Part shown: positions 25,572 through 35,064 of the stretch, in pieces
How the letters are laid out: the number at the start of each line of letters is the position of its first letter
How positions within the stretch are numbered: the first letter of the stretch is position 1
Assembly (NCBI GenBank): GCA_050247135.1
Contig: JBFWUT010000011.1
Location: 15,114-79,113, forward strand
Origin: Berkiella sp050247135
GTDB lineage: Bacteria; Pseudomonadota; Gammaproteobacteria; Berkiellales; Berkiellaceae
Length of the DNA stretch: 64,000 bases
Reading direction: 5' to 3'
The notes under the pieces: model-generated
What the model was told of the DNA's origin: nothing
Databases searched by the model: none
What the model saw: only the letters and a program-made list of their open reading frames with translations
Translations under genes and position numbers: made by a program

Positions 25572-26752
25572 CTCCAGTAGGGGTATGTATCCTGGGTTCA
25601 ACAGGCTCGATTGGGCAAAATACGCTTGCGGTAATTGCTTTGCACCCTGAGCAATACAAGGTCATCGCATTAACAGCGTCAACATCCGTTGATTCGCTGT
25701 TTCAACAATGTTGTACCTTTAAACCACGATATGCCGTCATGATGCACGAGCAAAGCGCTAAAATATTAAAAGAGAAGCTCGAAGCACATAACCTATCAAC
25801 AACCGTTTTAAGCGGCATAACAGGGTTATGTGAGGTTGCTGCATTGCCTGAGGTTAGCAAAGTTGTTGCTGCCATTGTCGGTGCGGCTGGCTTGCTGCCT
25901 ACCTTAGGTGCTATTAAAGCGGGCAAGCAGATTTTATTGGCGAATAAAGAAGCCCTAGTCATGGCTGGGGACTTATTTTTGTCAACAGCGCATCAATCAG
26001 GAGCCAGTTTGCTCCCGGTTGATAGTGAACATAATGCCTTATTTCAATGCATGCCACCGGATTATCAAACGGGGCATCGTCCTATCGGTGTAGAAAGGTT
26101 AATACTGACCGCATCTGGCGGTCCCTTTTTAAATACCGAATTATCTTCGTTTAACCAAATTTCTCCTGAGATGGCTTGTCAACATCCCAATTGGAAAATG
26201 GGCAAGAAGATCACAGTAGACTGTGCAACACTGATGAACAAAGGTTTAGAAGTGATTGAAGCCAGTAAATTGTTCCAATTTAACCAAGACGAAATTGATG
26301 TTGTTGTGCATCCACAAAGCGTGATCCATTCCTTGGTCGAATACACAGATGGATCAGTCTTAGCGCAGTTAGGCACCCCTGATATGCGGATCCCCATTGC
26401 ATTTTGTTTATCTTGGCCAAAGCGCATTAGCTCAGGTGCGGCGAAACTGTCGTTATCCAAAATAAAACAATTAACTTTTATCGAGCCAGACACTCAAAAG
26501 TTTAAATGCTTAGCCTTAGCTTACCAAGCACTTGCTTTGGGTAAAGCGGCTCCTACTGTGCTTAATGCTAGTAATGAAGTTGTCGTGGAGGCCTTTTTGA
26601 ATGCGCAAATGTGCTTTTCAAAGATCCCATCTATCATTGAGAGAGTGCTGGAAAAATTTTACGACTTATCTGCGGTGTCTTTAGATGACATATTAATGGC
26701 AGACAAATTAGCTAGGGAAAAAACTTACAACTTGATTCAAACGGAAGCTTAA
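25568..26752 (+). CDS. dxr: 1-deoxy-D-xylulose 5-phosphate reductoisomerase
   Basis: Second step of the non-mevalonate isoprenoid pathway, making 2-C-methyl-D-erythritol 4-phosphate with NADPH. The 394 residues start with the dinucleotide-binding ILGSTGSIGQNTL and contain ALVMAGDLF, the metal-binding VDSEHNALFQ and MNKGLEVIEA. ispD and ispF of the same pathway are further right in this window. Its place after cdsA differs from E. coli, where dxr comes before uppS. Confidence 0.97.
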   Translation: MTPVGVCILGSTGSIGQNTLAVIALHPEQYKVIALTASTSVDSLFQQCCTFKPRYAVMMHEQSAKILKEKLEAHNLSTTVLSGITGLCEVAALPEVSKVVAAIVGAAGLLPTLGAIKAGKQILLANKEALVMAGDLFLSTAHQSGASLLPVDSEHNALFQCMPPDYQTGHRPIGVERLILTASGGPFLNTELSSFNQISPEMACQHPNWKMGKKITVDCATLMNKGLEVIEASKLFQFNQDEIDVVVHPQSVIHSLVEYTDGSVLAQLGTPDMRIPIAFCLSWPKRISSGAAKLSLSKIKQLTFIEPDTQKFKCLALAYQALALGKAAPTVLNASNEVVVEAFLNAQMCFSKIPSIIERVLEKFYDLSAVSLDDILMADKLAREKTYNLIQTEA

Positions 26753-28108
26753 GTGACGGGATTATTGATATCAATTATTGCCTTTTTTGTTGCCATTGGA
26801 GTGTTGGTCACTTTCCATGAACTGGGACATTTTTGGGTAGCTAGGCTCCTTGGCGTCAAAGTCTTACGATTTTCCGTTGGTTTTGGTAAAGCGCTTTGGC
26901 GCTTTCAAGGTAAAGAAACGGAATACGTTATCGCAGCAATTCCCATAGGTGGCTACGTCAAAATGTTGGATGAGCGAGAAGGACCTGTTGAAGACTCGCA
27001 GAAATCTTTTGCCTTTAACACCAAGCCCGTCTGGGCACGATTTGCGATTGTATTAGCTGGCCCTGTTTTCAATTTTGTTTTTGCAATTGTTGCTTACTGG
27101 TTGATGTATATGATCGGCATCACAGGCCTTGCCCCAATGGTGGGAGAAATTAAACCGGATTCGATTGCGGCAAAAGCAGGTTTATTAGAAAAAGACGAAA
27201 TTATTAAAGTAGATGGTCAGCCAACCCATTCTTGGCAACAAGTGGTTAATAAGCTTATCGATCGCTTAGGTGACAAAGATAACCTATCAATAGAAGTGTT
27301 ACGCGATAAAGGACAACATAAAGCGCTGAACTTACAACTGGAAACTTGGCAGCTCAAAGGGGATAGACCTAGTCTGATTGACGCACTTGGCATCACGCCT
27401 TATCAGCCGCCTATCCCTCCTATTGTGAGTGATGTGATAGCTGACGAACCTGCGGGCGTCGCTGGAATAGTCGCAGGTGACGAGGTTATCGCCGTCAATC
27501 ATCGATCTATTACGCAATGGCGTGAATTTACGGATGTGGTTCATAACAGTGTCAACAAGCCAATCACGCTCACTGTCAAACGCAAAGATAAAGTTATCGA
27601 TTTTACATTTATGCCCAGAACCAAAGAGTCCGACACAGGGGAAATCATTGGTTTTGCAGGATTAGTCGTAAAAGCGCTGGACATGCCAGCTGAGTTATTA
27701 CGTAATGAACGTTATTCCCCTTGGGATGCCTTTGTTGAAGCGAATAAAAAAACGGCAGACTACATCCGTCTTACCTTCAAGGTCATCGGCAAAATGATCA
27801 CAGGCAGTGTTGGATTAAAAACATTGAGTGGTCCCTTATCGATTGCTGAAGGTGCTGGAGCATCTGCTTTAGGAGGTATTCAGTACTTTTTGGGATTCTT
27901 GGCGTTAATTAGCATCAGTTTAGGGGTGCTTAATTTACTGCCCATTCCGATTTTGGATGGTGGGCATTTATTGTATTTTGTGATTGAAGCCATTCAGGGC
28001 AAGCCGGTTTCAGACCGTGTACAAATTTATGGCTTTAAACTAGGAATGTTGTTACTCATCTTTTTAATGACTATTGCCATCTATAACGATCTTGCCCGAC
28101 TTTTCTAA
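26753..28108 (+). CDS. rseP: RseP, site-2 intramembrane zinc metalloprotease
   Basis: Cleaves the anti-sigma-E factor and leftover signal peptides in the inner membrane. The GTG at 26753 directly follows the dxr stop. The zinc motif HELGH is at residues 22-26 in the first membrane helix and the third ligand lies in PIPILDGGHLLY at about 400. Two PDZ domains occupy roughly 115-290 (second one starting near VIADEPAGVAG). Length 451 matches E. coli (450). Confidence 0.97.
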   Translation: MTGLLISIIAFFVAIGVLVTFHELGHFWVARLLGVKVLRFSVGFGKALWRFQGKETEYVIAAIPIGGYVKMLDEREGPVEDSQKSFAFNTKPVWARFAIVLAGPVFNFVFAIVAYWLMYMIGITGLAPMVGEIKPDSIAAKAGLLEKDEIIKVDGQPTHSWQQVVNKLIDRLGDKDNLSIEVLRDKGQHKALNLQLETWQLKGDRPSLIDALGITPYQPPIPPIVSDVIADEPAGVAGIVAGDEVIAVNHRSITQWREFTDVVHNSVNKPITLTVKRKDKVIDFTFMPRTKESDTGEIIGFAGLVVKALDMPAELLRNERYSPWDAFVEANKKTADYIRLTFKVIGKMITGSVGLKTLSGPLSIAEGAGASALGGIQYFLGFLALISISLGVLNLLPIPILDGGHLLYFVIEAIQGKPVSDRVQIYGFKLGMLLLIFLMTIAIYNDLARLF

Positions 28109-28243
28109 TTCTGTTGGGTCACTCCTTAAGTCATGCTTCGCATATTGCAGTGTATTTATGTATACTAGCGTGGCTAATTGACGGCTTGAGGTTAAATCGT
28201 TTCATTAGCATTGTTATAACTTTTTGTATCTTTGGAAATTTTT

Positions 28244-28552
28244 ATGCAAAACAAAATTTATGTTGGTAACCTGAGTTACTCTCTTGATGAATCTTCACTG
28301 CGCACAGCTTTTGCTGAATATGGTGAAATCACTGATTTAGCTTTCCCGAAGGATCGTGTTACAGGCCGTCCACGTGGTTTTGCCTTTATCACTTTCAATG
28401 ATGCAAGCAGTGCAGAAGCGGCCCTCAAGCTTGATGGTCAAGAATTATCAGGTCGTAAAGTCGTTGTTAAGTTTGCCCTCGAACGTAAATCAACCGGTAC
28501 TGGTGGCAGAGATGCTGGTGGTGCAGGCAGACGTGGCGAATCCCGCTGGTAA
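28244..28552 (+). CDS. RRM-type RNA-binding protein
   Basis: A 102-residue protein with a single RNA recognition motif: RNP2 IYVGNLSY at 5-12 and RNP1 RGFAFITF at 45-52, followed by a short Gly/Arg tail (GGRDAGGAGRRGESRW). Bacterial proteins of this type resemble eukaryotic and cyanobacterial Gly-rich RNA-binding proteins and are often cold-regulated, but the target here is unknown. The ATG at 28244 is preferred over an in-frame TTG 12 bases upstream. It has 135 bp of leader and its own terminator hairpin, so it is a separate unit placed between rseP and bamA, which are usually neighbours. Confidence 0.92.
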   Translation: MQNKIYVGNLSYSLDESSLRTAFAEYGEITDLAFPKDRVTGRPRGFAFITFNDASSAEAALKLDGQELSGRKVVVKFALERKSTGTGGRDAGGAGRRGESRW

Positions 28553-28560
28553 TTTGATCT

Positions 28561-28595
28561 TAGCAGGATCAACCTATGAAGAGTTGATCCTGCTA
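28561..28595 (+). terminator. Hairpin terminator after the RRM gene
   Basis: A 13-bp perfect stem (TAGCAGGATCAAC and its complement) with a 9-base loop, starting 8 bases after the stop codon and followed by TTGTGTTCT. The T run is imperfect, but stem length and position fit a transcription terminator. Confidence 0.75.
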
Positions 28596-28720
28596 TTGTG
28601 TTCTAACTTCCCCCTCACGATTTCAAATACTGTTTCTTGATGACTACAATTTCTCTTCCGCTGTGTTAGTATGGCGCCTACTGTTTACATGCGCGAGTTG
28701 CTTTCGAGAATTAAAAAAGT

Positions 28721-31039
28721 ATGAAACGTCGTTGGTTGACTGCACTAGCAGCTGGTTTACTTACAAACTATGCAGTATCTGTTCAAGGTTTTGAACAATT
28801 TGTTGTAAAAGAGATCCGCATAGAAGGGTTACAGCGAATTACCGAGGGAACGGTCTATAATTATTTGCCCGTGACAGTCGGTGAATCTCTTGCCCCAGAA
28901 AAAACCGGTGAGATTTTAAAAGCCCTTTTTGAAACGGGTTTCTTCCAAGATATCGAATTAAAGCGGGAAGGAAACGTTTTAGTTGTTCAAGTCATTGAAC
29001 GACCCACGATCGGAAAAATTACCGTGACCGGTAATAAAGAGATCACGGAAGAGAATTTGTTATCTACCTTGAAGACGGCCGGTTTAGCAGAAGGCTATGT
29101 TTTTGATCGTTCAATGTTGGAACAAGTTCGCAATGAACTTGAACGATTATATTTTAGCCACGGTAAGTACGCTGTCAAAGTAGAGACGAAAGTCGATAAT
29201 CAGCCTCATAATCGAGTCAGCGTTTCGATCACAATTGATGAAGGTCAAGCAGCTCGTATTAAAGCCATCAATTTAGTTGGTAACTGTGCTTTTAGCACGA
29301 ATGAGCTGTTAAAATCATTTACACTATCTCCAACAAACTACGCGAGTTGGATCTCACAAGCAGATCAATATGACAAGCAAAAGCTGAGTGCAGATTTAGA
29401 AGCCCTTCGAACTTTTTACCTTGATAGGGGATATCTAAATTTTCGCATTATTTCGACCCAGGTAGCTATCACACCAGATAAACAAGACATTTATATTAAC
29501 GTCAATATTGAAGAGGGTTATGAATTCAGACTTGCTGGATTCCAATTAGCAGGTAATACCATTTTACCTGAGTCTGAATTGTTGCCTCTGATAGACTTAA
29601 AAGATGACGAAGTATTTTCTCGAGCAAAGGTTGCTGCTGTTGTTAAAAAATTAACCGATCGCTTGGGACAAGAAGGCTATGCTTTTGCCAAGATTAACCC
29701 CATTCCTGACATCCAAGAGGAAGAAAGAACGGTTAGATTGTCTTTTTACATCGAGCCTGGAAACAAAATCTATGTACGTAAGGTCATGTTTGAGGGGAAC
29801 TCTAAAACTAAAGATGAAGTGATACGTCGTGAAATTATTCAAATGGAAAGCGCGCCGGTCAATACTAAGTTCATCGAAGATTCTAAAGCTCGTTTGAATA
29901 GAACCGGCTATTTTACCAATGTGGGTGTTGAAACCCGTCCTGTTTCGGGTACTACAGATGAAGTTGACATTGTCTTCACCGTTGAAGAGGCTTCATCGGG
30001 ACAGCTCGGCGGCGGGGTTGGGTATTCTGATGTCGACGGTTTACTCTTTAATGCCAACGTCAGCAATCGTAACTTTTTAGGTACGGGTAAAAGTGTTGAT
30101 TTTAATTTCAATCGCTCAAAAGCCTATACCACCTATAATCTGGCCTATAACAACCCTTATTACACGATTGATGGAATTAGTCGTGGCTTTAACGTTTTCT
30201 ACAGTGAAACCGATCTCGGTAAAGCTACGAGCGTAACAAACTATACCACCGATGCTTATGGCGCGAATATGTCATACGGTATGCCGATTTCTCCGCATGA
30301 CCGATTGACGTTTGGTTATGGTTTTCAATCGACAAGTTTATCGGTTGGACAAATACAGGTACCGACTGAGATCCTCGCCTTTGTGGCAGAGAATGGTACC
30401 AAGAGTAATGAAGTTACCATGGCATTTGGTTGGATACATAACACATTTGACCGCATGGTTTTCCCTGAAAATGGGCTCCAGCAAGCAGCAGGCGCCACTT
30501 TTTCTGTGCCGGGTTCCCATTTAGAATATTACCGACTGAGTTTTAGCGCTCAAAATTATAAGAGCTTATCTCATGGTTTTATTGCAATGACTTCGGGTAC
30601 CTTGGGCTATGGTAATGGCTATGGCAAAACGGATACATTACCGTTTTATAAAAACTATTTTGCCGGCGGCTCAAGAACGGTCAGAGGCTTTGAAGAGAGC
30701 AGTTTGGGGCCAACAGACTCGCTTGGTAATCCCTTTGGTGGAAACTTCCTTGTGACAGCAACTGCCGCTTTGATTATCCCTAACTTTTTCATGGATACAA
30801 AAGCCATCCGTATAGCCTGGTTTCTAGATGGCGGACAAGTATACGACTTAGAAAACAGGCAAAGTACGACGAATCCAAATGAATCACGTAACCCGTCAGG
30901 CTTACGTTATTCAACTGGATTGTCATTGACGTGGATGTCACCGATTGCACCATTGGTATTCAGTTTAGCTACACCACTTAACGAGCATGAAGGTGATAGA
31001 ATACAGAACTTTGCGTTTACTTTTGGAACCGTCTTTTAA
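28721..31039 (+). CDS. bamA: BamA, outer-membrane protein assembly factor
   Basis: Central subunit of the BAM complex that folds beta-barrel proteins into the outer membrane. A signal peptide covers about residues 1-22 (ending VQG). Five POTRA domains follow (about 24-420; first one FVVKEIRIEGLQRI), then a 16-strand barrel ending in the aromatic C-terminus TFGTVF. The barrel contains a VRGF motif (GGSRTVRGFEE) that marks the Omp85 lid loop. Length is 772 residues, slightly under the 810 of E. coli. Confidence 0.97.
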   Translation: MKRRWLTALAAGLLTNYAVSVQGFEQFVVKEIRIEGLQRITEGTVYNYLPVTVGESLAPEKTGEILKALFETGFFQDIELKREGNVLVVQVIERPTIGKITVTGNKEITEENLLSTLKTAGLAEGYVFDRSMLEQVRNELERLYFSHGKYAVKVETKVDNQPHNRVSVSITIDEGQAARIKAINLVGNCAFSTNELLKSFTLSPTNYASWISQADQYDKQKLSADLEALRTFYLDRGYLNFRIISTQVAITPDKQDIYINVNIEEGYEFRLAGFQLAGNTILPESELLPLIDLKDDEVFSRAKVAAVVKKLTDRLGQEGYAFAKINPIPDIQEEERTVRLSFYIEPGNKIYVRKVMFEGNSKTKDEVIRREIIQMESAPVNTKFIEDSKARLNRTGYFTNVGVETRPVSGTTDEVDIVFTVEEASSGQLGGGVGYSDVDGLLFNANVSNRNFLGTGKSVDFNFNRSKAYTTYNLAYNNPYYTIDGISRGFNVFYSETDLGKATSVTNYTTDAYGANMSYGMPISPHDRLTFGYGFQSTSLSVGQIQVPTEILAFVAENGTKSNEVTMAFGWIHNTFDRMVFPENGLQQAAGATFSVPGSHLEYYRLSFSAQNYKSLSHGFIAMTSGTLGYGNGYGKTDTLPFYKNYFAGGSRTVRGFEESSLGPTDSLGNPFGGNFLVTATAALIIPNFFMDTKAIRIAWFLDGGQVYDLENRQSTTNPNESRNPSGLRYSTGLSLTWMSPIAPLVFSLATPLNEHEGDRIQNFAFTFGTVF

Positions 31040-31060
31040 TTCTTAAGGAGCATAACTGTG

Positions 31061-31573
31061 ATGAAATTGACCCACATTGTATTGGCATTAGGATTGGCCG
31101 CTGGTTTTGCCCCTGCTCTGCAAGCAGATGAAGCCAAAATTGGTGTTATCGACATGAGAGCTGTGGTGAGCAACTCACCTCAGGCAAAGGCAGCTATGGA
31201 GAAGTTGAAGAAAGAATTTAAAGCGCGCGAAGAAAAAATCATGGCGCAAGAAAAATCACTCAAAGAAAAAACAGAAAAGTTACAACGCAATAGCGCAGTC
31301 ATGAGCGAAGCTGAAAAATCAAAACTTGAAAAAGAAGTCATGGCTGGCCAACGTGAAATGCAACGTTTACAAGCTGAGTTCCGTGAAGATGCAGCAATGC
31401 GTCAACAAGAAGAAATGAAAAAGGTCATTGATAAAGTGACAGCAGCGATTGATGATATCGCCAAGAAAGAAAAATATGATTTAGTGTTTGTTCGCGAAGC
31501 CGCTCCATATGCTTCAAAACAAATGGACATCACTGATAAAGTCATAAAAGCGACCGCTACTCCAGCTGCATAA
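31061..31573 (+). CDS. skp: Skp/OmpH periplasmic chaperone
   Basis: Holds unfolded outer-membrane proteins in the periplasm for BamA. The 170-residue protein has a signal peptide ending ALQA and then the family start IGVIDMRAVVSNSPQAK. A long charged coiled coil (about 48-120) forms the tentacles, and the C-terminus returns to the body strand YDLVFVREAAPYAS. ATG 31061 is used; GTG at 31058 is possible. AAGGAG lies 9-14 bases upstream. Confidence 0.95.
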   Translation: MKLTHIVLALGLAAGFAPALQADEAKIGVIDMRAVVSNSPQAKAAMEKLKKEFKAREEKIMAQEKSLKEKTEKLQRNSAVMSEAEKSKLEKEVMAGQREMQRLQAEFREDAAMRQQEEMKKVIDKVTAAIDDIAKKEKYDLVFVREAAPYASKQMDITDKVIKATATPAA

Positions 31574-31574
31574 C

Positions 31575-32645
31575 ATGATGGATCGGATTAAACACAAAGC
31601 GAAAGTAAAGCGCCCTAATGTCATGACATTGGGCGCTTTAGCGCAAATGACAGGGGCAGCCTTAAAAGGGGATGCGAATACTCCTATTTCTGGGGTTGCC
31701 GCTATTTCTAATGCAAATGAAGGTGAGATCACTTTTATTGCAGATAGCAAATTTCGGACCCTACTGGATAATACCAAGGCGAGTGCTGTTATTTTAACAG
31801 AGCAATACGCCGAGCTTTGTCATACGAATGCTTTAATTTGCACAGATCCAAAACTGGTGTTTGCTCAAATTGTCGATAAACTCTATGACAATCAAACACG
31901 ACAACCCAGTGTGCACGAGACGGCAATCGTTGGTAAAGATACACAAATTCATCCTAGTGCTCACATTGGTCCCTATTGTGTGATAGGTGACAGAGTAAAT
32001 ATCGGTGCAAATGTCATACTCGAGGCTGGTTGTAGTATTGGTGATGATACTGATATAGCAGAAGGAAGTGTTTTATATCCTCGCGTAACGATATATCAAG
32101 CATGCTCGATTGGTAAAAATTGCACTATCCATTCCGGTGTCATCATTGGTTCAGATGGCTTTGGTTTTGTAAAAAATAAAGCCCAGTGGGTAAGAGTACC
32201 GCAAGTGGGTGGCGTAACGATTGGCGATCGCGTTGAAATTGGTGCGAATACGACAATTGATAGAGGCGCTATTGAAAACACTGAAATTGGTAATGATGTT
32301 ATTTTAGATAACCTGATTCAGATTGGGCACAACGTTAAAATTGGTGATGGTACGGCCATCGCTGCTTGTGTGGGAATTGCAGGCAGCACAACCATAGGCA
32401 AGCATTGCTTAGTGGGAGGTGGCACACGATTTAATGGCCATATCCACATTACCGATTACGTACAAATCGTTGGTTGTACCAATGTTGCTCATTCAATTAC
32501 TAAACCTGGGGGTTATGGTTCTGCTACGACCGCCATGGAAGTTACACAATGGAAAAAGAACCTCTTCCGATTTCACCGACTGGATGAACTTGCTAGTCGC
32601 GTTAAAGAAATCGAGAAAAAAATAAAAACACAGGAGGAAGTCTAA
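31575..32645 (+). CDS. lpxD: UDP-3-O-acylglucosamine N-acyltransferase
   Basis: Third enzyme of lipid A synthesis, transferring a second acyl chain from acyl-ACP. The N-terminal uridine-binding domain (about 17-115) is followed by left-handed beta-helix hexapeptide repeats (about 120-310; IHPSAHIGPYCVIGDRVNIG) and a C-terminal helix. Two starts compete: ATG 31575, one base after the skp stop and without a ribosome site, or ATG 31623, which fits the family N-terminus better (MTLGALAQMTGA) but lies in the tip of a long hairpin. The frame is certain; length is 356 or 340. Confidence 0.95.
   Translation: MMDRIKHKAKVKRPNVMTLGALAQMTGAALKGDANTPISGVAAISNANEGEITFIADSKFRTLLDNTKASAVILTEQYAELCHTNALICTDPKLVFAQIVDKLYDNQTRQPSVHETAIVGKDTQIHPSAHIGPYCVIGDRVNIGANVILEAGCSIGDDTDIAEGSVLYPRVTIYQACSIGKNCTIHSGVIIGSDGFGFVKNKAQWVRVPQVGGVTIGDRVEIGANTTIDRGAIENTEIGNDVILDNLIQIGHNVKIGDGTAIAACVGIAGSTTIGKHCLVGGGTRFNGHIHITDYVQIVGCTNVAHSITKPGGYGSATTAMEVTQWKKNLFRFHRLDELASRVKEIEKKIKTQEEV
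31606..31640 (+). promoter_or_regulatory. Long hairpin enclosing a candidate lpxD start codon
   Basis: A 16-bp inverted repeat (left arm 31606-31622 with a single bulged T, right arm 31625-31640; arms begin TAAAGCGCCC and end GGGCGCTTTA). The ATG at 31623-31625 spans the apex. No T tract follows, so it is not an ordinary terminator. As RNA it would be very stable and could control lpxD translation relative to skp. Confidence 0.7.
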
Positions 32646-33104
32646 GTGACATTGGAGAGCAGCATGTTGTTGAATGTGCATGATATTATTAGAATGCTGC
32701 CGCACCGCTATCCATTTTTAATGATTGATAAGGTGCTCGACTATACAATGGAATCTCTGGTTGGCGTAAAGAATGTTACGGCAAATGAACCCTGTTTTAT
32801 GGGACATTTCCCAGATAATCCCGTTATGCCTGGTGTGTTAATCACTGAGGCTTTGGCGCAAGCAGGTGCTATTCTTGCTTATTTAAAAACACAGAGTAGC
32901 CCTAAAGAGCATTTGTTTTTTTTGGCGGGGATTGATAACGCAAAATTTAAACAAATGGTTATTCCTGGTGATCAGTTAATTTTAGATGTACAGATCGTTG
33001 GTAATAAAGCAAATTTTTGGAAGATCCACGGTGAGGCCAAAGTTGACGGTAAGCTTGTTTGCTCGGTTGATATTTTAAGTGCAATGAGGAAAGTAAGCCA
33101 GTGA
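32646..33104 (+). CDS. fabZ: 3-hydroxyacyl-[ACP] dehydratase FabZ
   Basis: Dehydrates 3-hydroxyacyl-ACP in fatty acid elongation and so competes with LpxA/LpxD for substrate. The GTG at 32646 is taken as start because AGGAGG ends 9-10 bases upstream; ATG 32664 is an alternative. The catalytic His is in MLPHRYPFL (H20) and the catalytic Glu in PGVLITEALAQ. The 152-residue length is normal. The stop overlaps the lpxA start by 4 bp. Confidence 0.97.
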   Translation: MTLESSMLLNVHDIIRMLPHRYPFLMIDKVLDYTMESLVGVKNVTANEPCFMGHFPDNPVMPGVLITEALAQAGAILAYLKTQSSPKEHLFFLAGIDNAKFKQMVIPGDQLILDVQIVGNKANFWKIHGEAKVDGKLVCSVDILSAMRKVSQ

Positions 33105-33871
33105 TCTCGGATAAAGCCATTATCGATAAAACTGCAAAAATTGCTGCAAATGTTGAGATTTCTCCTTTTGCTATCATCGGTCCCCATGTTGAAATTGGTG
33201 AAGGAAGCTGGATTGGTCCACATACCGTAATTAATGGTCCAACCAAAATCGGTCGTCATAATAAAATCTTTCAATTCTCCTCAATAGGGGAAGATCCGCA
33301 AGATAAAAAATATGCCGGTGAACCCACGCGTCTTGAAGTTGGTGACAATAACGTCTTTAGGGAATGTACGACGGTGTCTCGTGGTACGACGACCGGCGGT
33401 GGATTAACTAAAATTGGCAATGACAATCTCTTTATGGCCTATGTGCATATCGCTCATGACTGTCATGTAGGGAATAATACAACATTCTCTAATAACGCTT
33501 CGTTGGCGGGCCACGTAACAGTTGACGATTATGCTAACTTAGGTGGATTCGTTGGTGTCCATCAGTTTTGTAATATCGGCAGCCACTGTTTTTGTGCCGG
33601 TGGTAGCATTATTGTTAAGGACGTATTGCCGTTTATTACAGTCTCAGGACATCCTGCCGAAACTTATGGCCTGAATGTTGAGGGGCTAAAAAGACGCGGT
33701 TTTACTCCTGATGACATTACCATCCTTAAGCGTGCTTATAAAATCCTTTATCGCCAAGGTTTAACATTAGAAGAAGCTGTTCACAAAATTGAAGGTATGA
33801 TCCCTGAGTGTGAGCATATCCGGGTCGTGGTCGATTTTATTAAGAAATCTAAGCGCGGCATTGCTCGGTAA
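33101..33871 (+). CDS. lpxA: UDP-N-acetylglucosamine O-acyltransferase
   Basis: First step of lipid A synthesis. The 256 residues form a left-handed beta helix of hexapeptide repeats (IIGPHVEIGEGSWIG), with the catalytic His region HIAHDCHVG near residues 116-124, and a helical C-terminal domain (RRGFTPDDITILKRAYK). The GTG start at 33101 overlaps the fabZ stop. lpxB begins at the last base of its stop codon. Confidence 0.97.
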   Translation: MISDKAIIDKTAKIAANVEISPFAIIGPHVEIGEGSWIGPHTVINGPTKIGRHNKIFQFSSIGEDPQDKKYAGEPTRLEVGDNNVFRECTTVSRGTTTGGGLTKIGNDNLFMAYVHIAHDCHVGNNTTFSNNASLAGHVTVDDYANLGGFVGVHQFCNIGSHCFCAGGSIIVKDVLPFITVSGHPAETYGLNVEGLKRRGFTPDDITILKRAYKILYRQGLTLEEAVHKIEGMIPECEHIRVVVDFIKKSKRGIAR

Positions 33872-35064
33872 TGAACGCCGAGAACTCAGCTGCGCAGAAA
33901 ATTTGCTTTGGGATTGTGGCTGGAGAGATCTCTGGCGACATTCTCGGAGCAGATTTAATAGCCGCGTTGAAAGAAACCTACCCAGATGCCACGTTTGTGG
34001 GCATCGGTGGGGAACGGATGATAAAAGCAGGCATGCAAACGCTGTTTCCAATGGAACGGTTATCAGTGATGGGCTTCATTGAGCCTCTCAAACGGCTACC
34101 TGAATTATTACGCATTCGCAGTTTTCTCAAACAATATTTCATTAAACACAAACCAACGGTATTCATTGGTATTGATGCGCCTGATTTCAATTTATCGCTC
34201 GAATTGTACTTAAAAAAACACGGTGTGCGAACAGTGCATTATGTTAGCCCTACCGTTTGGGCTTGGCGAAAAGGGCGTATTCACAAAATTAAAAAAGCCG
34301 TGAATCGAATGTTGTGCGTGTTCCCCTTTGAGAGTCCAATCTATGAAGAGTATCAGGTGCCAATGACCTTTGTTGGGCATCCATTGGCAGATGAGATCCC
34401 GATGGATTCATCTAAATCGCAAGCCAGAACCATATTAGATCTCCCGCAAGAAAAGAAAATAGTGGCGTTGTTACCTGGGAGTCGAGCACAAGAAATAGCA
34501 AAGTTAGGACAGCCTTTTATTGAGACAGCACGCTGGTTAAAAGCAAATTTTGAAGAAGTAGAGTTTATTTCACCGCTGGTTAATGAATCGATTGAGGAGC
34601 AATTTAAGGCCCAGTTAGCATGTAACACAGATGTTAAGGTGAAATGCTTTAAGGGCAACGCACGTACCGTGATGGCAGCTGCAGATGTGGTATTGACTGT
34701 ATCAGGTACGGCTTCTTTAGAAGCGATGTTAGTAAAGCGTCCTACCATTGTTGCTTATAAGATGTCTAAACTTGGATTTGTAATTGCTAAGCGAATTATT
34801 CATGTTCCGTATATTGCTTTGCCAAACTTATTGGCTGGCAAATTGATTATGAAAGAATTTATCCAAGAAGCTGTAAAACCAGAAGCCATGGGTAAGGCCA
34901 TTTTAGCTTATCTGATGACACCAGAATTATCAGAACAAGATAGTGCTATATTTAGTGAAATTCATGAGTCGCTTAGGAAAGATGCAGGAAAAACGGCTGC
35001 TAGTGCTATTAGAGAAGTTATCAAGGAAAACGAATGGCAATCATCTGTGGAGTTGATGAAGTAG
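33871..35064 (+). CDS. lpxB: Lipid-A-disaccharide synthase
   Basis: GT19 glycosyltransferase joining two acylated glucosamine units. The 397 residues start with the family motif GEISGDILGADLI and contain TVWAWRKGRIHKI, VGHPLADE, LLPGSRAQEI and the acceptor-site region VSGTASLEAML. Translation starts within the lpxA stop (1-bp overlap), and rnhB starts 31 bp before its end, pointing to tight coupling. Confidence 0.97.
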   Translation: MNAENSAAQKICFGIVAGEISGDILGADLIAALKETYPDATFVGIGGERMIKAGMQTLFPMERLSVMGFIEPLKRLPELLRIRSFLKQYFIKHKPTVFIGIDAPDFNLSLELYLKKHGVRTVHYVSPTVWAWRKGRIHKIKKAVNRMLCVFPFESPIYEEYQVPMTFVGHPLADEIPMDSSKSQARTILDLPQEKKIVALLPGSRAQEIAKLGQPFIETARWLKANFEEVEFISPLVNESIEEQFKAQLACNTDVKVKCFKGNARTVMAAADVVLTVSGTASLEAMLVKRPTIVAYKMSKLGFVIAKRIIHVPYIALPNLLAGKLIMKEFIQEAVKPEAMGKAILAYLMTPELSEQDSAIFSEIHESLRKDAGKTAASAIREVIKENEWQSSVELMK

